Positions 13,301 through 21,067 of a stretch of DNA of 64,000 nucleotides are shown here, piece by piece. The stretch lies in the NCBI GenBank assembly GCA_964036195.1, contig OZ038459.1, forward strand, positions 18,659,206 to 18,723,205, read 5' to 3'. The DNA is from Sphaerolaimus hirsutus. Lineage: Eukaryota > Nematoda > Chromadorea > Monhysterida > Sphaerolaimidae. Position 1 is the stretch's first letter. Every line of letters starts with the position of its first letter. The notes under the pieces are model-generated. The model was given only the letters and a program-made list of their open reading frames with translations, was not told the origin of the DNA and searched no databases. A program made the position numbers and the translations under genes.

Positions 13301-16300
13301 GAAACAATTGTAAATATGTTGTTCTATGATTAATATCTCATTTAGTATCATTTCTAAAAAATAAATGAAATGACAATCACTTGCATTTATTGGAGTTCAG
13401 TTTCAAAGATATACCTAAATGTAAATACATATAACAAAGGCTTTTCCAGAGATTCGTTTTCATCAGAATCATTAACGGTTATCTCGGTCGAAAAAGATTG
13501 GTGAAAATATACAGTATTTACTCGAATACCCCGAGAAATTATTTTTTTCGTCAGACTTTTTGAGGGGGACTATTCGGGGGATAACTTTCCAAGGGGGATT
13601 ATTGTTTCATGAAAATTTTCAAGCATGTTTCTATCAACTGAGTTCGTGGATGACATTTTTGTTCTGATTATACACAAAAAAATTTATCACAATATGTTCA
13701 AGGGGGGGGATTATTTTCCCTACTCATCTAACATTGGATTATTCAAGTGGGGAACTATTCACGAGGGGGAAAATTATTCGAGTAAATACGGTAGGTTTCC
13801 GACATTGCCAGACATTAAATTTATTTTTTTTGTATTTTTTAAATAAAATCCCATAAAAACCACCAAAATTCTGAACCCTAATCACAAACCAGTTGTAACC
13901 AAATCCCCTCCCTGCGAACTTACGCGAGCACTTCAAATTGGGTCCGTACCACCTGGTAGTCTGGTTGTAATGCAAACACTTCGCCTTGGGCAGGCCGCGC
14001 TGAGGGCACTCCCAGACCCTGTAAAAAGCCCTGTAAATGTAAAATGTCATGCAAAGTGTCAAAAGTCATGGAAAATGCCCTGCAAAATGGCAAACGTACG
14101 TTTGCCATTTTGCAGGGCATTTTCCATGACTTTTGACACTTTGCATGACATTTGACATTTGACAGGGCAGCTTACAGGGTCCACAAGTGGCACCTGGTCG
14201 AATCTGTAATAGCCGGCGATGCACTCGTAGTCGACGATGGTGCCCACGGGGAACTCGTAGCGCCCGGCGCCCGTGTGCGTCGCGAATGGAACTGTTGGTG
14301 CCGCGCCGCACTTGCCTGCGTTAGGTACTTGTTGTCGACAGCGCAAAGTATGCATAAAAAAAGTACTTATGTCTTGGTGCCAATCCGAAACCCTGTAAAA
14401 TGTAAAATGTCATGCAAAGTATCAAAAGTCATGGAAAATGCCCTGCAAAACGGCAACTCGGTCGCCATTTTGCAGGGCATTTTCCATTGCCTTTTGACAC
14501 TTTGCATGACATTTGACATTTTACAGGGCTTTTTACAGGGTCTGGGAGTGCCCCTTGGTCGATAATGCGTGAGCAGGATACTTATGCACGCACTTTCACG
14601 AAAAATATTGCAAAAAGAAGAAGGCAGAGAATGTGTTTTTATGAAACAATTTTTGTTTTATAAACGGTGACGTCATGATGGAGTGTTTCCTTCAGAAAAA
14701 AGCATAGCGTACGATCCGAGGAGTATAAAAACAGTCTGTATTTTCAGCAATTGGGTTGATGGTGTTGAACCCGTTGTAGGAGGTTATTTTCTCCCTAAAC
14801 AAACCCCTGTCATTGATGACTATCATGGTTCTAGCAGGGATAATCAGCCGTAAGGGGTATGGGCCTATCGACACTTTATTCCTTTTTCCTCAAAACGATT
14901 CTGACACCGCTTCTGAGCAGGAGTCTTGACATAGAATTTTTTACATCACCACTAAATGGGCACTTTGCCAATTTGGTGTGTGGATACAAACTTACTCTGC
15001 CAATAGTCCAAGTGTCGATTAGCATCGCTTTGAGTTTGTTGATCGGCTGCCAGCGACACAACAACACAAATCACTAAGATGAATGCGTGCCGTAGTGAGC
15101 ACATTTTTCGGTTACTACGGGAGTTTTAACAGGTAAATATTTTCTAGCGGCACCGACGACACAAAAAACACACATAAAAATTAGGTTGCCTAAATCATTT
15201 TAGTAGAGTGGGATAAGGTAAAGCATATTTTTTCCAGTTCAGAACAGATAAAACGTGATGGCATCAAGTCGCCGCCCACAAGACATCTAAAATCTGTACG
15301 ATATATGGTGCACACGTTGTGTGTGCACTGGGCACATAAATAGGCTCAAGCATATAACAAAGTGCACCGAGGCATGCGCTAATACACATTGCGGCAGATT
15401 CATCAAGAAAAGGGATTACTGTGTGATTAGGCCGACCTATAGCAAGGCGCCACTGTTAAATGGCACGGAAATGGCAGAAAAATGCGCTATTGTCGCTGGA
15501 CACACTAGTTAACCAATTTGGCATTTTGAGAATTTAGTAAACTGATAAATGTGCTTTGAGGTTACTGGGATGGGTTGTTTTTATTCTCATTCAATTGTAG
15601 TTGACGAACACCTAAATACAAATGAGGCGTCCAATTCTAAAAGTCGACAAGTCCAAAATATGAAAATTTTGAGTTAGGCCCGGAAACGTCATCTGGGGCT
15701 ACTCCCGCACATTTTTCATAATTTTTAAATAATTTTTTAACCTCATATGCCCATATGGCAAAGTGCCAAATTTGTTATTTCTGGGAAAAATGCAAAAAAA
15801 TTGGGCAAGAAGTCGACAAATCCACTTAGTTTTGGGCTAAAAGTCGACCTTCCGCAGCCTTTTTTATGGGAAAAAAGCGCAAGAAATGTGATAAGTCCAT
15901 CATGGACACCGATTTCTAAAAGTCGACAAGTCCGTAAATTTCCCATAAGGCAGGCGCAACGCGGGCGGGAAGAAAAATGTTGTCGCGTGCAAGAAGGCGA
16001 CAAGTCTATTTCCCTCCTCAAAACAGTTTTGTTCTGTCCGAGTAGAATTTTATAGACACCCAATTTTTCACATATACGTTGAGAGCAGGGGCTGAAAATT
16101 TGAAACTTTATTGTTAACATTTGGAACTTAATGTTGAGCATGAGGGAGCCCCATTGGACACGCACCACGGACCTGGAATTGGAAATGAAACTTAAGATGC
16201 GATTTACTCAAAATCGCATTTTGTGGACTTGTCGACTTTTAGAATTAGACGCCTCAAATGAATTCGTCAGTGATGGCCCAACGTGGTCACAATTGACATG

Positions 16301-19300
16301 ATAAATACTTTGGCAAGTGACGCATGCCAGACACTTAGAAATTTATGATTATCTGTGATGTAAAAAGTTTCAAATTCTCTGTCATAAATATGATAGGTAG
16401 TTGAAGTTAAGGATGAACAGCGAGCAGGTTTCCGGTAATTTTAAATGTTTCATAAATTTGTTCCTCGACAGAGCACTTAACAGGGTGCAAAAGCCTTACC
16501 AATGGTGTAGGCTCGCTAGGCACGTAAACCCGCTTGGCGTGTAGGCCCGGCGGGCACGTATTTCTACTCGCCAGGCACGCAGACCCGGCAGGCACGTAGC
16601 AGGGCGTTTACAGTTTACGATAATACAAGTTTACAGGAATGAAGTGTCTCCCAACTACGCTTGACAGACAGGGAAATCACACAGTCTGGTAAACTCAAAT
16701 GTGTTCAAAATGGATTTATGATTTAGGGAAATTTCGGTTGTCAACTAGTGGGGAAATTGGGATTAAAATGAATATGGTTTGCCGCAGTGAGCTGCTGGTG
16801 TGAGCAATTAACGTATCATTGCGCAGCAGTTCGCGGTGCACGTGAGTGGGCATGTGGACCCGGTAAGAATGTAGGCTGCCCGCTTGGCACGTACGCTCTG
16901 CTACATGCCTGCCGGGTCTACGTGCCCGCCGGGTCTACATGCCAAGCGGGTTTACGTACCAAGCGGCACAGGGTCCTACCAATTCGCTCGTTCCAAGAAC
17001 CATATTGCGATAATTTATGTGTGTTCGCAAAATTTATCACCCTAGTTTTAATCAACCGACCAAAGAAAAGAAAAGAAAATGAATCAACGCATTAATAAAG
17101 ATTGCATAGTGGTCCGAATGCGGCACGCGATATGAAATGATATTGAGAACTTGATAACGGCAAAAGCTTCAGCAGCCCTTGTTATGGTTCATTGTCTATA
17201 GAAAATTTATATCAGTTCAAAATGATAAAATCCGGTCTGGCAACTCAGTGCATATCGCAACTTGAGTGCGCTCATAACTAGCCAATAACAACTTTTAAAA
17301 AATTCTTATCTTACAATCTATAGACCAACTCAAGGTTGCAAGATTTTCAGGTTGTGCAGTAATAATTATTCCAGTCGGAGAGTGTTGGTCATATAGATAT
17401 AACTACTCAGCGGACGCATGCTAAGCATTTTCTGAATGAAACACTCGATCATGACGTCATCATTAATAAAACGAATTGTCGAACTAAATAATTTCAGGCA
17501 CGAAACATATCTCGGTTGTACTCGACTCCGCCTTTCTTATGCAAAAATATTTTTCTTATTCTGAAAACGCGTCCATAAGTATCCTGCTCACGCTTTATCA
17601 ACTAAGACATAAGTATTTTTGAGCGCATTCTTATTGGCGGTTCGCCAAGTATATGTATAATGTAAAGTACCTAAGCTGACTGCCCAAGGGTGCATACTTG
17701 AAGAAGGTATCATCACAGCCGTGAATGATGCATGTTATTGAAAAGAGACTAGCCACATCTACAGCAAAGCAGCGGGCAGCGCACTCGTTGGAAGACAACA
17801 ACAGAATGTACAATAAGTCGTTTGGGCGGAAATAAAATGTATTATACCTACCTAGTTAGTGGTACTCATTTTCAATAGTTAAGCGACCGTTAAAGGAGTC
17901 AGGAAAGTATTTACACACCTAAATATCATAGAGGTAGACCTCCAATAACGCCACACACGCTGTATGTCAACTGAATTCGTGTCAACTAAATTTTAGTGAA
18001 TTATGTGATTTCAACTTTTCTATCTGATAGAGCATAATCAATTTTACACCGTGACACTTGATTTCAATTGTTTTTGTTAAGTGTGAATGCTTTGATTTTT
18101 TTGTTATTTAGTTGACACGAATTTTCAATGTCAACTAGCGTGTGTGGGCCCAATCAACCAGAAAACCCACCCCCCCCCCCCAACCCCCTCATATTTACCC
18201 CCCCCCACCCACGATCAGTAGTGCACTGTGGCTGGTCGCCGCTCCAAGCGCCATCGCCGTCGCACCTGCGCACGGGCGGGCCGGCCAGGGTGTAGCCCTC
18301 GTCGCAGCCGTACTCGGCCGCTGTTCCCAGATGGGCCGTGGGGGGTTGCAGGACACGACCGTGGAGGGGCGAGATTAGGGGCCGGCATTGGATGGCTGGG
18401 GGGGGGGTGGTTGGGGGGTGATGAAGTGTGAAGTCTATTGAGTGGGTTGTGATTGGTCAGTTACTAGGTATGTGGATATAACATAGGCCAGAGTTTACGG
18501 TAAATTTTGATGCGGTGTGTAGCTAGATAGTAGCCCCCTTTGAAGGGATAAGCAGACTTACCATATTTGCTTGAACAGGTCCCCCCCTTTAATAATTCCC
18601 CCTGTCAGAGGAGTGATGAAATAATAATTCCGCTCTTAAGAGATTTGATCAATTCGTTCTGCCCAATTTTAACAAAAATGGCACGTTATTATGTTAAGAA
18701 AGTATATTTCGTGAAATGAGTTGACAGAAATATGCTTGATAATTTTACGAAATAATGATACCCCCTTTGAATTATTCCCACTCGAATAAATAGTTCCCTC
18801 TCAAAAATGTCCGACGAAATTATAATTCCCCAGGGGGATTATTCAAGCAACACAAAACCAAACCCAAACACCACCAGGGGTCTCGAATGGGGGGGGTTGG
18901 GGGGGGGTTACCCCCCCCCAAACCGCCCAGCTATCTATCTATCCCGGAGGCAGCTCAGCTATCTATCTATCCCGGAGGCAAAATTTTGGGTTACTACCCC
19001 CTAAACCCCCCCCCAAATCGCTCAGCTATCTACCTATCTGGAACGATTTTTCAGAAACTATACCCCAATTTTCGCTCAAAATCGCTATTTTTCATACCTA
19101 TATATAGATTTCCACCTTCAAAATCACTGGTTCATGCGTCTAACTGCCTATTTTCAGCTATTTTAAGTACTATATGCTCTTGTATACCCATTTTGAGCTT
19201 TTTTACACCTACTTTTAGCGATTTTTCTCCCTTTTCTTCCTTCTATGCCCCGAAAAAGCCTATATATCGAACCACCACAACCCCCCCCCAAACCCCCCCC

Positions 19301-20034
19301 CAGAAAATTTTTCAGCTATCTATCCCTCCGGAGGAGCGATTTGCTATCTATCCAACCACTCGGAGGGTCAAAATTCAAGATACCCCTGAACACCACCCAA
19401 ACTCACTGGGCAACAAACAACTCATGCCGCACTCGTTATCACACAAGCACAAGTGCCTATCATCTGCACAGGTCACCCCACCGGCGCAGCTCTGCGCGGC
19501 GCACCTGCCCTGCGAGTACACGCGCCGCCAGTCGACGCGCCGCCGAGGACAGAGTTCAGCCGGCGGCAAAGTGTTCAAGTGCGCGGCCAGGGAGCAGTCC
19601 CGGACCCTGTGAAGGGCCCTGTAAAGTGTTAAAGACCCTGTAAAATGGCGTGTGTCATGTAAAAGAACTCTTAAAACGACAGGTGTCATATGAAAAAATC
19701 CTGTGAAGTTTCACGTTTATCCAACTCTTATTGTATCGTATCCAAATCTTAGGTTTTTGAATCTAAATCGTACTTTTGGACATAAGGAGACTTGGATACA
19801 ATGTAATCAGATTTGGATCCACGTGACACTTTACAGGGTGTTTTATTTACATGACATTTGACACTTTAGGTACCTATTTTACATGACACATGCCATTTTA
19901 CAGGGTCTTTCACACTTTACAGGGTCTTTTCCAGGGTCTGGGACTGGCACCAGTTCGGCGGGTAGATGCTGCCGCACGCACACGGCAAAGTGCAGCGCGG
20001 CCATGGCGCTCGCAATGGCCAAGTGTAGATCCAT
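4331..20034 (-). CDS. Secreted WAP plus multi-CCP (sushi) protein, 3' end missing
   Basis: Extracellular protein. The ATG at 20034 opens a signal peptide ([16 protein letters not shown]). 19587-19407 encodes an eight-Cys WAP-like domain (CGMSCLLP end; its fifth and sixth Cys are CxC rather than CC). CCP modules follow: 18395-18213; 14315-14194 + 13999-13924; 13172-12996; 12571-12398; 11922-11749; 11140-10964; 10599-10526 + 10339-10240; 9827-9657 or 9607-9449 plus 8458-8379 + 8197-8191; 6422-6308 + 6017-5929; 5227-5036; 4513-4331. Each has the CCP pattern C, YxC, C, W, C. Every exon boundary outside the inserted elements is phase 1, the usual CCP phase. Five exons are split by introner insertions. 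The last exon ends with a donor, so more protein is encoded to the left. CCP chains often bind ligands or complement-like factors; no specific partner can be named. Confidence 0.9.
4514..5035. repeat. Intron with CCGTATTTCCTCGAA-family MITE relic
   Basis: About 4598-4975 has C-rich arms (AATAACCCCCA, AAAACTCCCCC) and a right end CTTATTCAAGGATTTGCGG, matching the abundant TIR family. No exon seen. Confidence 0.5.
5228..5496. other. Intron, no feature recognised
   Basis: AT-rich DNA between CCP exons with no repeat or coding signal that I could recognise. Confidence 0.4.
5497..5660. mobile_element. Introner-family MITE (intronic)
   Basis: It begins GGGGCACCCCACATCCTGTAA and has inverted arms built from AAAATGTC and GACATTT words. 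Its right end abuts a second copy at 5661. It lies in the intron between CCP exons 5929-6017 and 5036-5227. Confidence 0.6.
5661..5823. mobile_element. Introner-family MITE (intronic, divergent)
   Basis: It starts GTGCCAATCCCGAACCCTG after CAG and ends GTGCCGGATTGCCCC. The right flank no longer matches CAG, so it is probably older. Same subfamily as the copy at 410-565 (shared GTGCCAATCCC start and CAGTTGACAG words). Confidence 0.6.
6018..6307 (-). mobile_element. Introner 1: splits a CCP exon, GT-AG, phase 2
   Basis: In gene sense, exon ...CTG TGC AG is followed by GTGCCAGTCCCAGACCCTG, a hairpin body, then GGGACTGCCCCCAG and exon GGCCGGC. Removing 6307-6018 joins LVLC-R-AGFRL into a complete CCP module. 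CAG lies on both sides of the element as the 3-bp duplication. The TIR supplies the 5' GT and the duplication supplies the 3' AG. Confidence 0.9.
6427..8190. repeat. Large intron with two word-type elements
   Basis: It contains the 6534-7752 inverted-repeat element, described separately, which encloses another repeat at about 7335-7476 made of the word CCGTTCTATTGGAGG in reverse. The latter matches 48675-48862. 7753-8190 shows no recognised feature. Confidence 0.55.
6534..7752. mobile_element. Inverted-repeat element with CATGCACACCGGG words
   Basis: The left end is CTGTGCATGTTTACCCG and the right end is its complement (GGTAAACATGCACAG, with one change nearby). About 220 bp at each end are arrays of CATGCACACCGGGCCTC or its complement, around an unrelated 780-bp centre. 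A target duplication is not clear. Structurally like the hAT word families elsewhere in the window. Confidence 0.7.
8201..8378 (-). mobile_element. Introner 2: near the end of a CCP exon, CTG type
   Basis: In gene sense CCG CTG is followed by GTGCCACTCCCAGACCCTG, a hairpin, GGGAGTGCCCC, then CTG GTT CAA G and a canonical GTAAG donor at 8190. The flanking CTG copies are 8379-8381 and 8198-8200. Removing the element with one CTG restores the phase-1 exon end shared by all CCP exons. Left in, the reading frame stops within the element. Confidence 0.8.
8659..9208. mobile_element. Tc1/mariner-like MITE
   Basis: The TIR CAGGGTGCGGCAATTCAGAC has its complement at the other end (GTCTAAATTGCCGCACCCTG), with TA on both sides. 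The inverted arms extend about 130 bp (TTCGAATAACTTGTCACTGGG). The short ORF in the middle has no recognisable transposase motif, so the element is non-autonomous. Confidence 0.85.
9449..9607 (-). CDS. Alternative half-CCP exon b
   Basis: 53 codons, phase 1 at both ends, donor GTATAC. It encodes the first half of a CCP module (YCANPNS...[11 protein letters not shown]), carrying the first two cysteines. The second half (TCVRGEW...ACVP) lies in the exon starting at 8458. It duplicates exon a in structure. Confidence 0.75.
9657..9827 (-). CDS. Alternative half-CCP exon a
   Basis: 57 codons, phase 1 at both ends. It encodes [14 protein letters not shown]...[10 protein letters not shown], again only the first half of a CCP module. 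The intron separating it from exon b is 49 bp (9608-9656). Either half joins in frame to the second-half exon at 8458, which suggests a mutually exclusive pair. Confidence 0.75.
9828..10239. other. Intron, no feature recognised
   Basis: AT-rich sequence with a short GGCGCC patch near 9857-9900. No exon or clear repeat boundary. Confidence 0.4.
10340..10525 (-). mobile_element. Introner 3: splits a CCP exon, GT-AG, phase 0
   Basis: In gene sense AAC GCC CAG is followed by GTGGCACTCCCGGACCCTG, a hairpin, GTGAGTGCCCC and CAG, then GCG CGC TAC. Removing it joins [14 protein letters not shown] into a full CCP module. CAG duplication. All other introns of this gene are phase 1, so a phase-0 intron inside the module marks a later insertion. 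Confidence 0.92.
10600..10963. repeat. Intron with CCGTAT-family MITE
   Basis: About 10700-10870 starts CCGTATATCCTCGAATAAG and has CTCCCCAGTCA arms. No exon seen. Confidence 0.5.
11190..11330 (+). repeat. tRNA-derived SINE copy
   Basis: It contains an A-box-like GGTAGCTCAGTGG (11203-11215) and a perfect B box GGTTCGAGTCC (11250-11260) about 35 bp apart, followed by AT-rich tail sequence. No complete cloverleaf with an acceptor stem is visible, so it is not called a tRNA gene. A related copy lies at 24195-24362 on the other strand (shared CACACGCRTAGTGAAAGGTCC). Confidence 0.7.
11331..11748. other. Intron, no further feature
   Basis: AT-rich, followed by a C-rich tandem (CCCCCAAC) near 11720-11745, next to the CCP exon donor. 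Confidence 0.4.
11923..12397. repeat. Intron with CCGTAT-family relic
   Basis: About 12108-12310 carries TATATCCTCGAACAAGACC, GTCAGAGTTTTTNAG twice and TTATTCGAGATAAG, the arms of the abundant TIR family. Confidence 0.5.
12621..12866. mobile_element. Inverted-repeat MITE (GGCGGCCCACAC...AGTTGACAC family)
   Basis: The left arm is GCGGCCCACACAGTAGTTGAC, and the right arm is the complement ending TGTGTCAACTACTGTGG. The interior repeats GTGTCAACTGG and CTTCACACGTCGCA. Related elements lie at 20706-21067 and 17946-18150. Confidence 0.7.
13511..13792. mobile_element. CCGTATTT-family MITE
   Basis: The left end is CAGTATTTACTCGAATACCCC and the right end GGGGGAAAATTATTCGAGTAAATACGG. G/C-rich arms and an AT-rich centre, in a CCP-gene intron. 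Confidence 0.7.
14000..14193 (-). mobile_element. Introner 4: splits a CCP exon, GT-AG, phase 0
   Basis: In gene sense AGA TTC GAC CAG is followed by GTGCCACTTGTGGACCCTG, a hairpin, GGGAGTGCCCT and CAG, then CGC GGC CTG. Removal gives [15 protein letters not shown], one intact CCP module. The central stem (CAAAATGGCAAACGTACGTTTG region) is nearly perfect, which suggests a young copy. Confidence 0.92.
14377..14554. mobile_element. Introner-family MITE nested in another repeat
   Basis: It starts GTGCCAATCCGAAACCCTG and ends GGGTCTGGGAGTGCCCC, flanked by TTG (14374-14376 and 14555-14557). The host sequence ACTTATGTCTTGGTCGATAA is a repeat also present without an insertion at about 50578 and 53871 (ACTTATGTCTTAGTCGA), which gives an empty-site comparison. 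Confidence 0.85.
14558..15620. repeat. Intron: repeat host of the nested introner, then unannotated DNA
   Basis: About 14357-14745 matches 50578-50830 and 53865-54190 (CTTATGTCTTRGTCGA, then TGACGTCATGATGGAGTG and TTTCCTYCRGAAAAA); 17445-17640 is an inverted relative. 14745-15620 shows no recognised gene or element. Confidence 0.5.
15624..16255. mobile_element. Word-type MITE (AGTCGACAAGTCC)
   Basis: The left end is GAGGCGTCCAATTCTAAAAG and the right end CTTTTAGAATTAGACGCCTC. The word GTCGACAAGTC recurs about five times across both arms. No transposase ORF. Confidence 0.75.
16256..18212. repeat. Large intron with word-type and inverted-repeat elements
   Basis: 16490-16600 and 16840-16980 are opposing arrays of words such as GGCACGTAGACCCGGC, i.e. 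the arms of one element of about 490 bp. 17445-17640 is an inverted relative of the 50578 repeat. 17946-18150 is an inverted repeat (TGTCAACTGAATTCGTGTCAA) of the 12621 family. No exon recognised. Confidence 0.5.
18559..18855. mobile_element. CCGTATTT-family MITE
   Basis: The left end is CCATATTTGCTTGAACAGG and the right end CCCAGGGGGATTATTCAAGC. Same arms as 51527-51845. Confidence 0.6.
18875..19388. mobile_element. hAT MITE (CAGGGGTCTCGAATGGGG family)
   Basis: The ends are CAGGGGT...ACCCCTG with a perfect 8-bp duplication AACACCAC (18867-18874 and 19389-19396). The interior repeats CAGCTATCTATCTATCCCGGAGG. A close copy in the opposite orientation lies at 39585-40099; relics at about 25530, 29210, 42430 and 59560. 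Confidence 0.88.
19591..19950 (-). mobile_element. Introner 5: between signal peptide and WAP domain, CTG type
   Basis: In gene sense GCC GAA CTG is followed by GTGCCAGTCCCAGACCCTG, a 360-bp hairpin body, GGGACTGCTCC and CTG, then GCC GCG CAC. Removing the element with one CTG leaves an open frame from ATG 20034 through the WAP domain. The intron would be GT...TG. The centre (CCAAATCTTAGGTTTTTG) is shared with introner 11 in the K2P gene, so the two form a subfamily. Confidence 0.8.
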
Positions 20035-20186
20035 GGAGTTGATTTTAACAGTCAGCGGACGGGTAGATTAGCCCAGGGTGGGGTGTAGTTTTGATAATTT
20101 CAACGTACTGTTCCCTTTCAGTCGTGTAGAACGGTAATCACGCAATTCACATAACCCTCTGCTGGGAAGCAAAAAAATCACGCCCG

Positions 20187-20362
20187 GTGCCAATCCCAGA
20201 CCCTGTAAAATGCCCTGGAAAATGTCAAATGTCATGCAAAGTGTCAAAAGTCACGTAAAATGCCCTGCAAAATGGCAACCGAGTTGCCATTTTGCAGGGC
20301 ATTTTACGTGACTTTTGACACTTTGCATGACATTTTACATTTTACAGGGTGTGGGACTGCCC
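20187..20362. mobile_element. Introner-family MITE upstream of the CCP gene
   Basis: GTGCCAATCCCAGACCCTG to GGGTGTGGGACTGCCC, flanked by CCG. The stem is almost perfect (GCAAAATGGCAACCGAGTTGCCATTTTGC at the centre, split here as two arms). It lies outside coding sequence. Confidence 0.8.
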
Positions 20363-20705
20363 CCGGGGTATTCAAGCTCAGGGTATTCAATGCATGAACG
20401 CAAGCGCGAATGTCATTAGGGTAGCATTGATCAAACCTGACCCGACAAAATGAATGTTCCCTCGCTCCATTATGTGCATTTTTCACGCGTTGCATGGATT
20501 GTGCGGAAATTGAGGTTAGCACCCTGTTGTTTCTACAAGAATTATTTAGAATTTGAAAAACAAGAAAGGCTGTCAGTTTTAATGATAAAAATAGAGTCGA
20601 AACGAAAGTTATACTAAATGTTATCGTCATTTTGCTCATCGCTGACGAAATGTCTTTTCATGTCTTCACGCCGGAATGCAACCTTAAATATAACGCGAAG
20701 GATAG

Positions 20706-21067
20706 GCGGCCCGCACACTAGTTGACACCTGTGAGTCAACTGGTGCACTCCCGTCCCAGACCCTGTAAAATGTCAAATGTCATGCAGAGTGTCAAAAGTC
20801 ATGGAAAATGCCCTGCGAAATGGAAACTCGGTTGACACTTTGCATGACATTTGACATTTTATGGGGCACTTCACAGGGCCTGGGAGTGTCAACTGGTCTG
20901 TGTCAACTCAGATTTCCGCTTCACGTGTCGCACAGCGATCTCCAAATGCACATGTGTCAATATTGAAAGACAAATATTACGGCATGTGCATTGCGACACG
21001 TGAAGCTGACATCTGAGTTGACACAAACCAGTTGACACACAAGTGTCAACTAGTGTGTGGGCCGCCA
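20706..21067. mobile_element. Inverted-repeat MITE carrying a nested introner
   Basis: The left arm is GGCGGCCCGCACACTAGTTG, and the right arm is the complement ending CTAGTGTGTGGGCCGCC. Related to 12621-12866. An introner-family copy (20743-20892) interrupts it within GTCAACTGGTCTGTGTCAA. Confidence 0.75.
20743..20892. mobile_element. Introner-family MITE, CTG target
   Basis: It starts GTGCACTCCCGTCCCAGACC and ends GGGCCTGGGAGTGTCAA, flanked by CTG (20740-20742, 20893-20895). Removing it restores GTCAACTGGTCTGTGTCAA, which is seen uninterrupted in the related element near 12672. Confidence 0.75.

Noticed and set aside
14000-14193. Splicing at the inner CT|GTAAAA and TTTTACAG|GG sites of the terminal repeats
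   Set aside because: It would leave about 36-38 nt of element in the mRNA. In perfect copies this breaks frame, and it would disrupt the CCP and HTH modules that exact removal restores.
14876-15067. Additional CCP exon on the minus strand
   Set aside because: Two cysteines are present but the CCP spacing, the tryptophan and phase-1 splice sites are missing.
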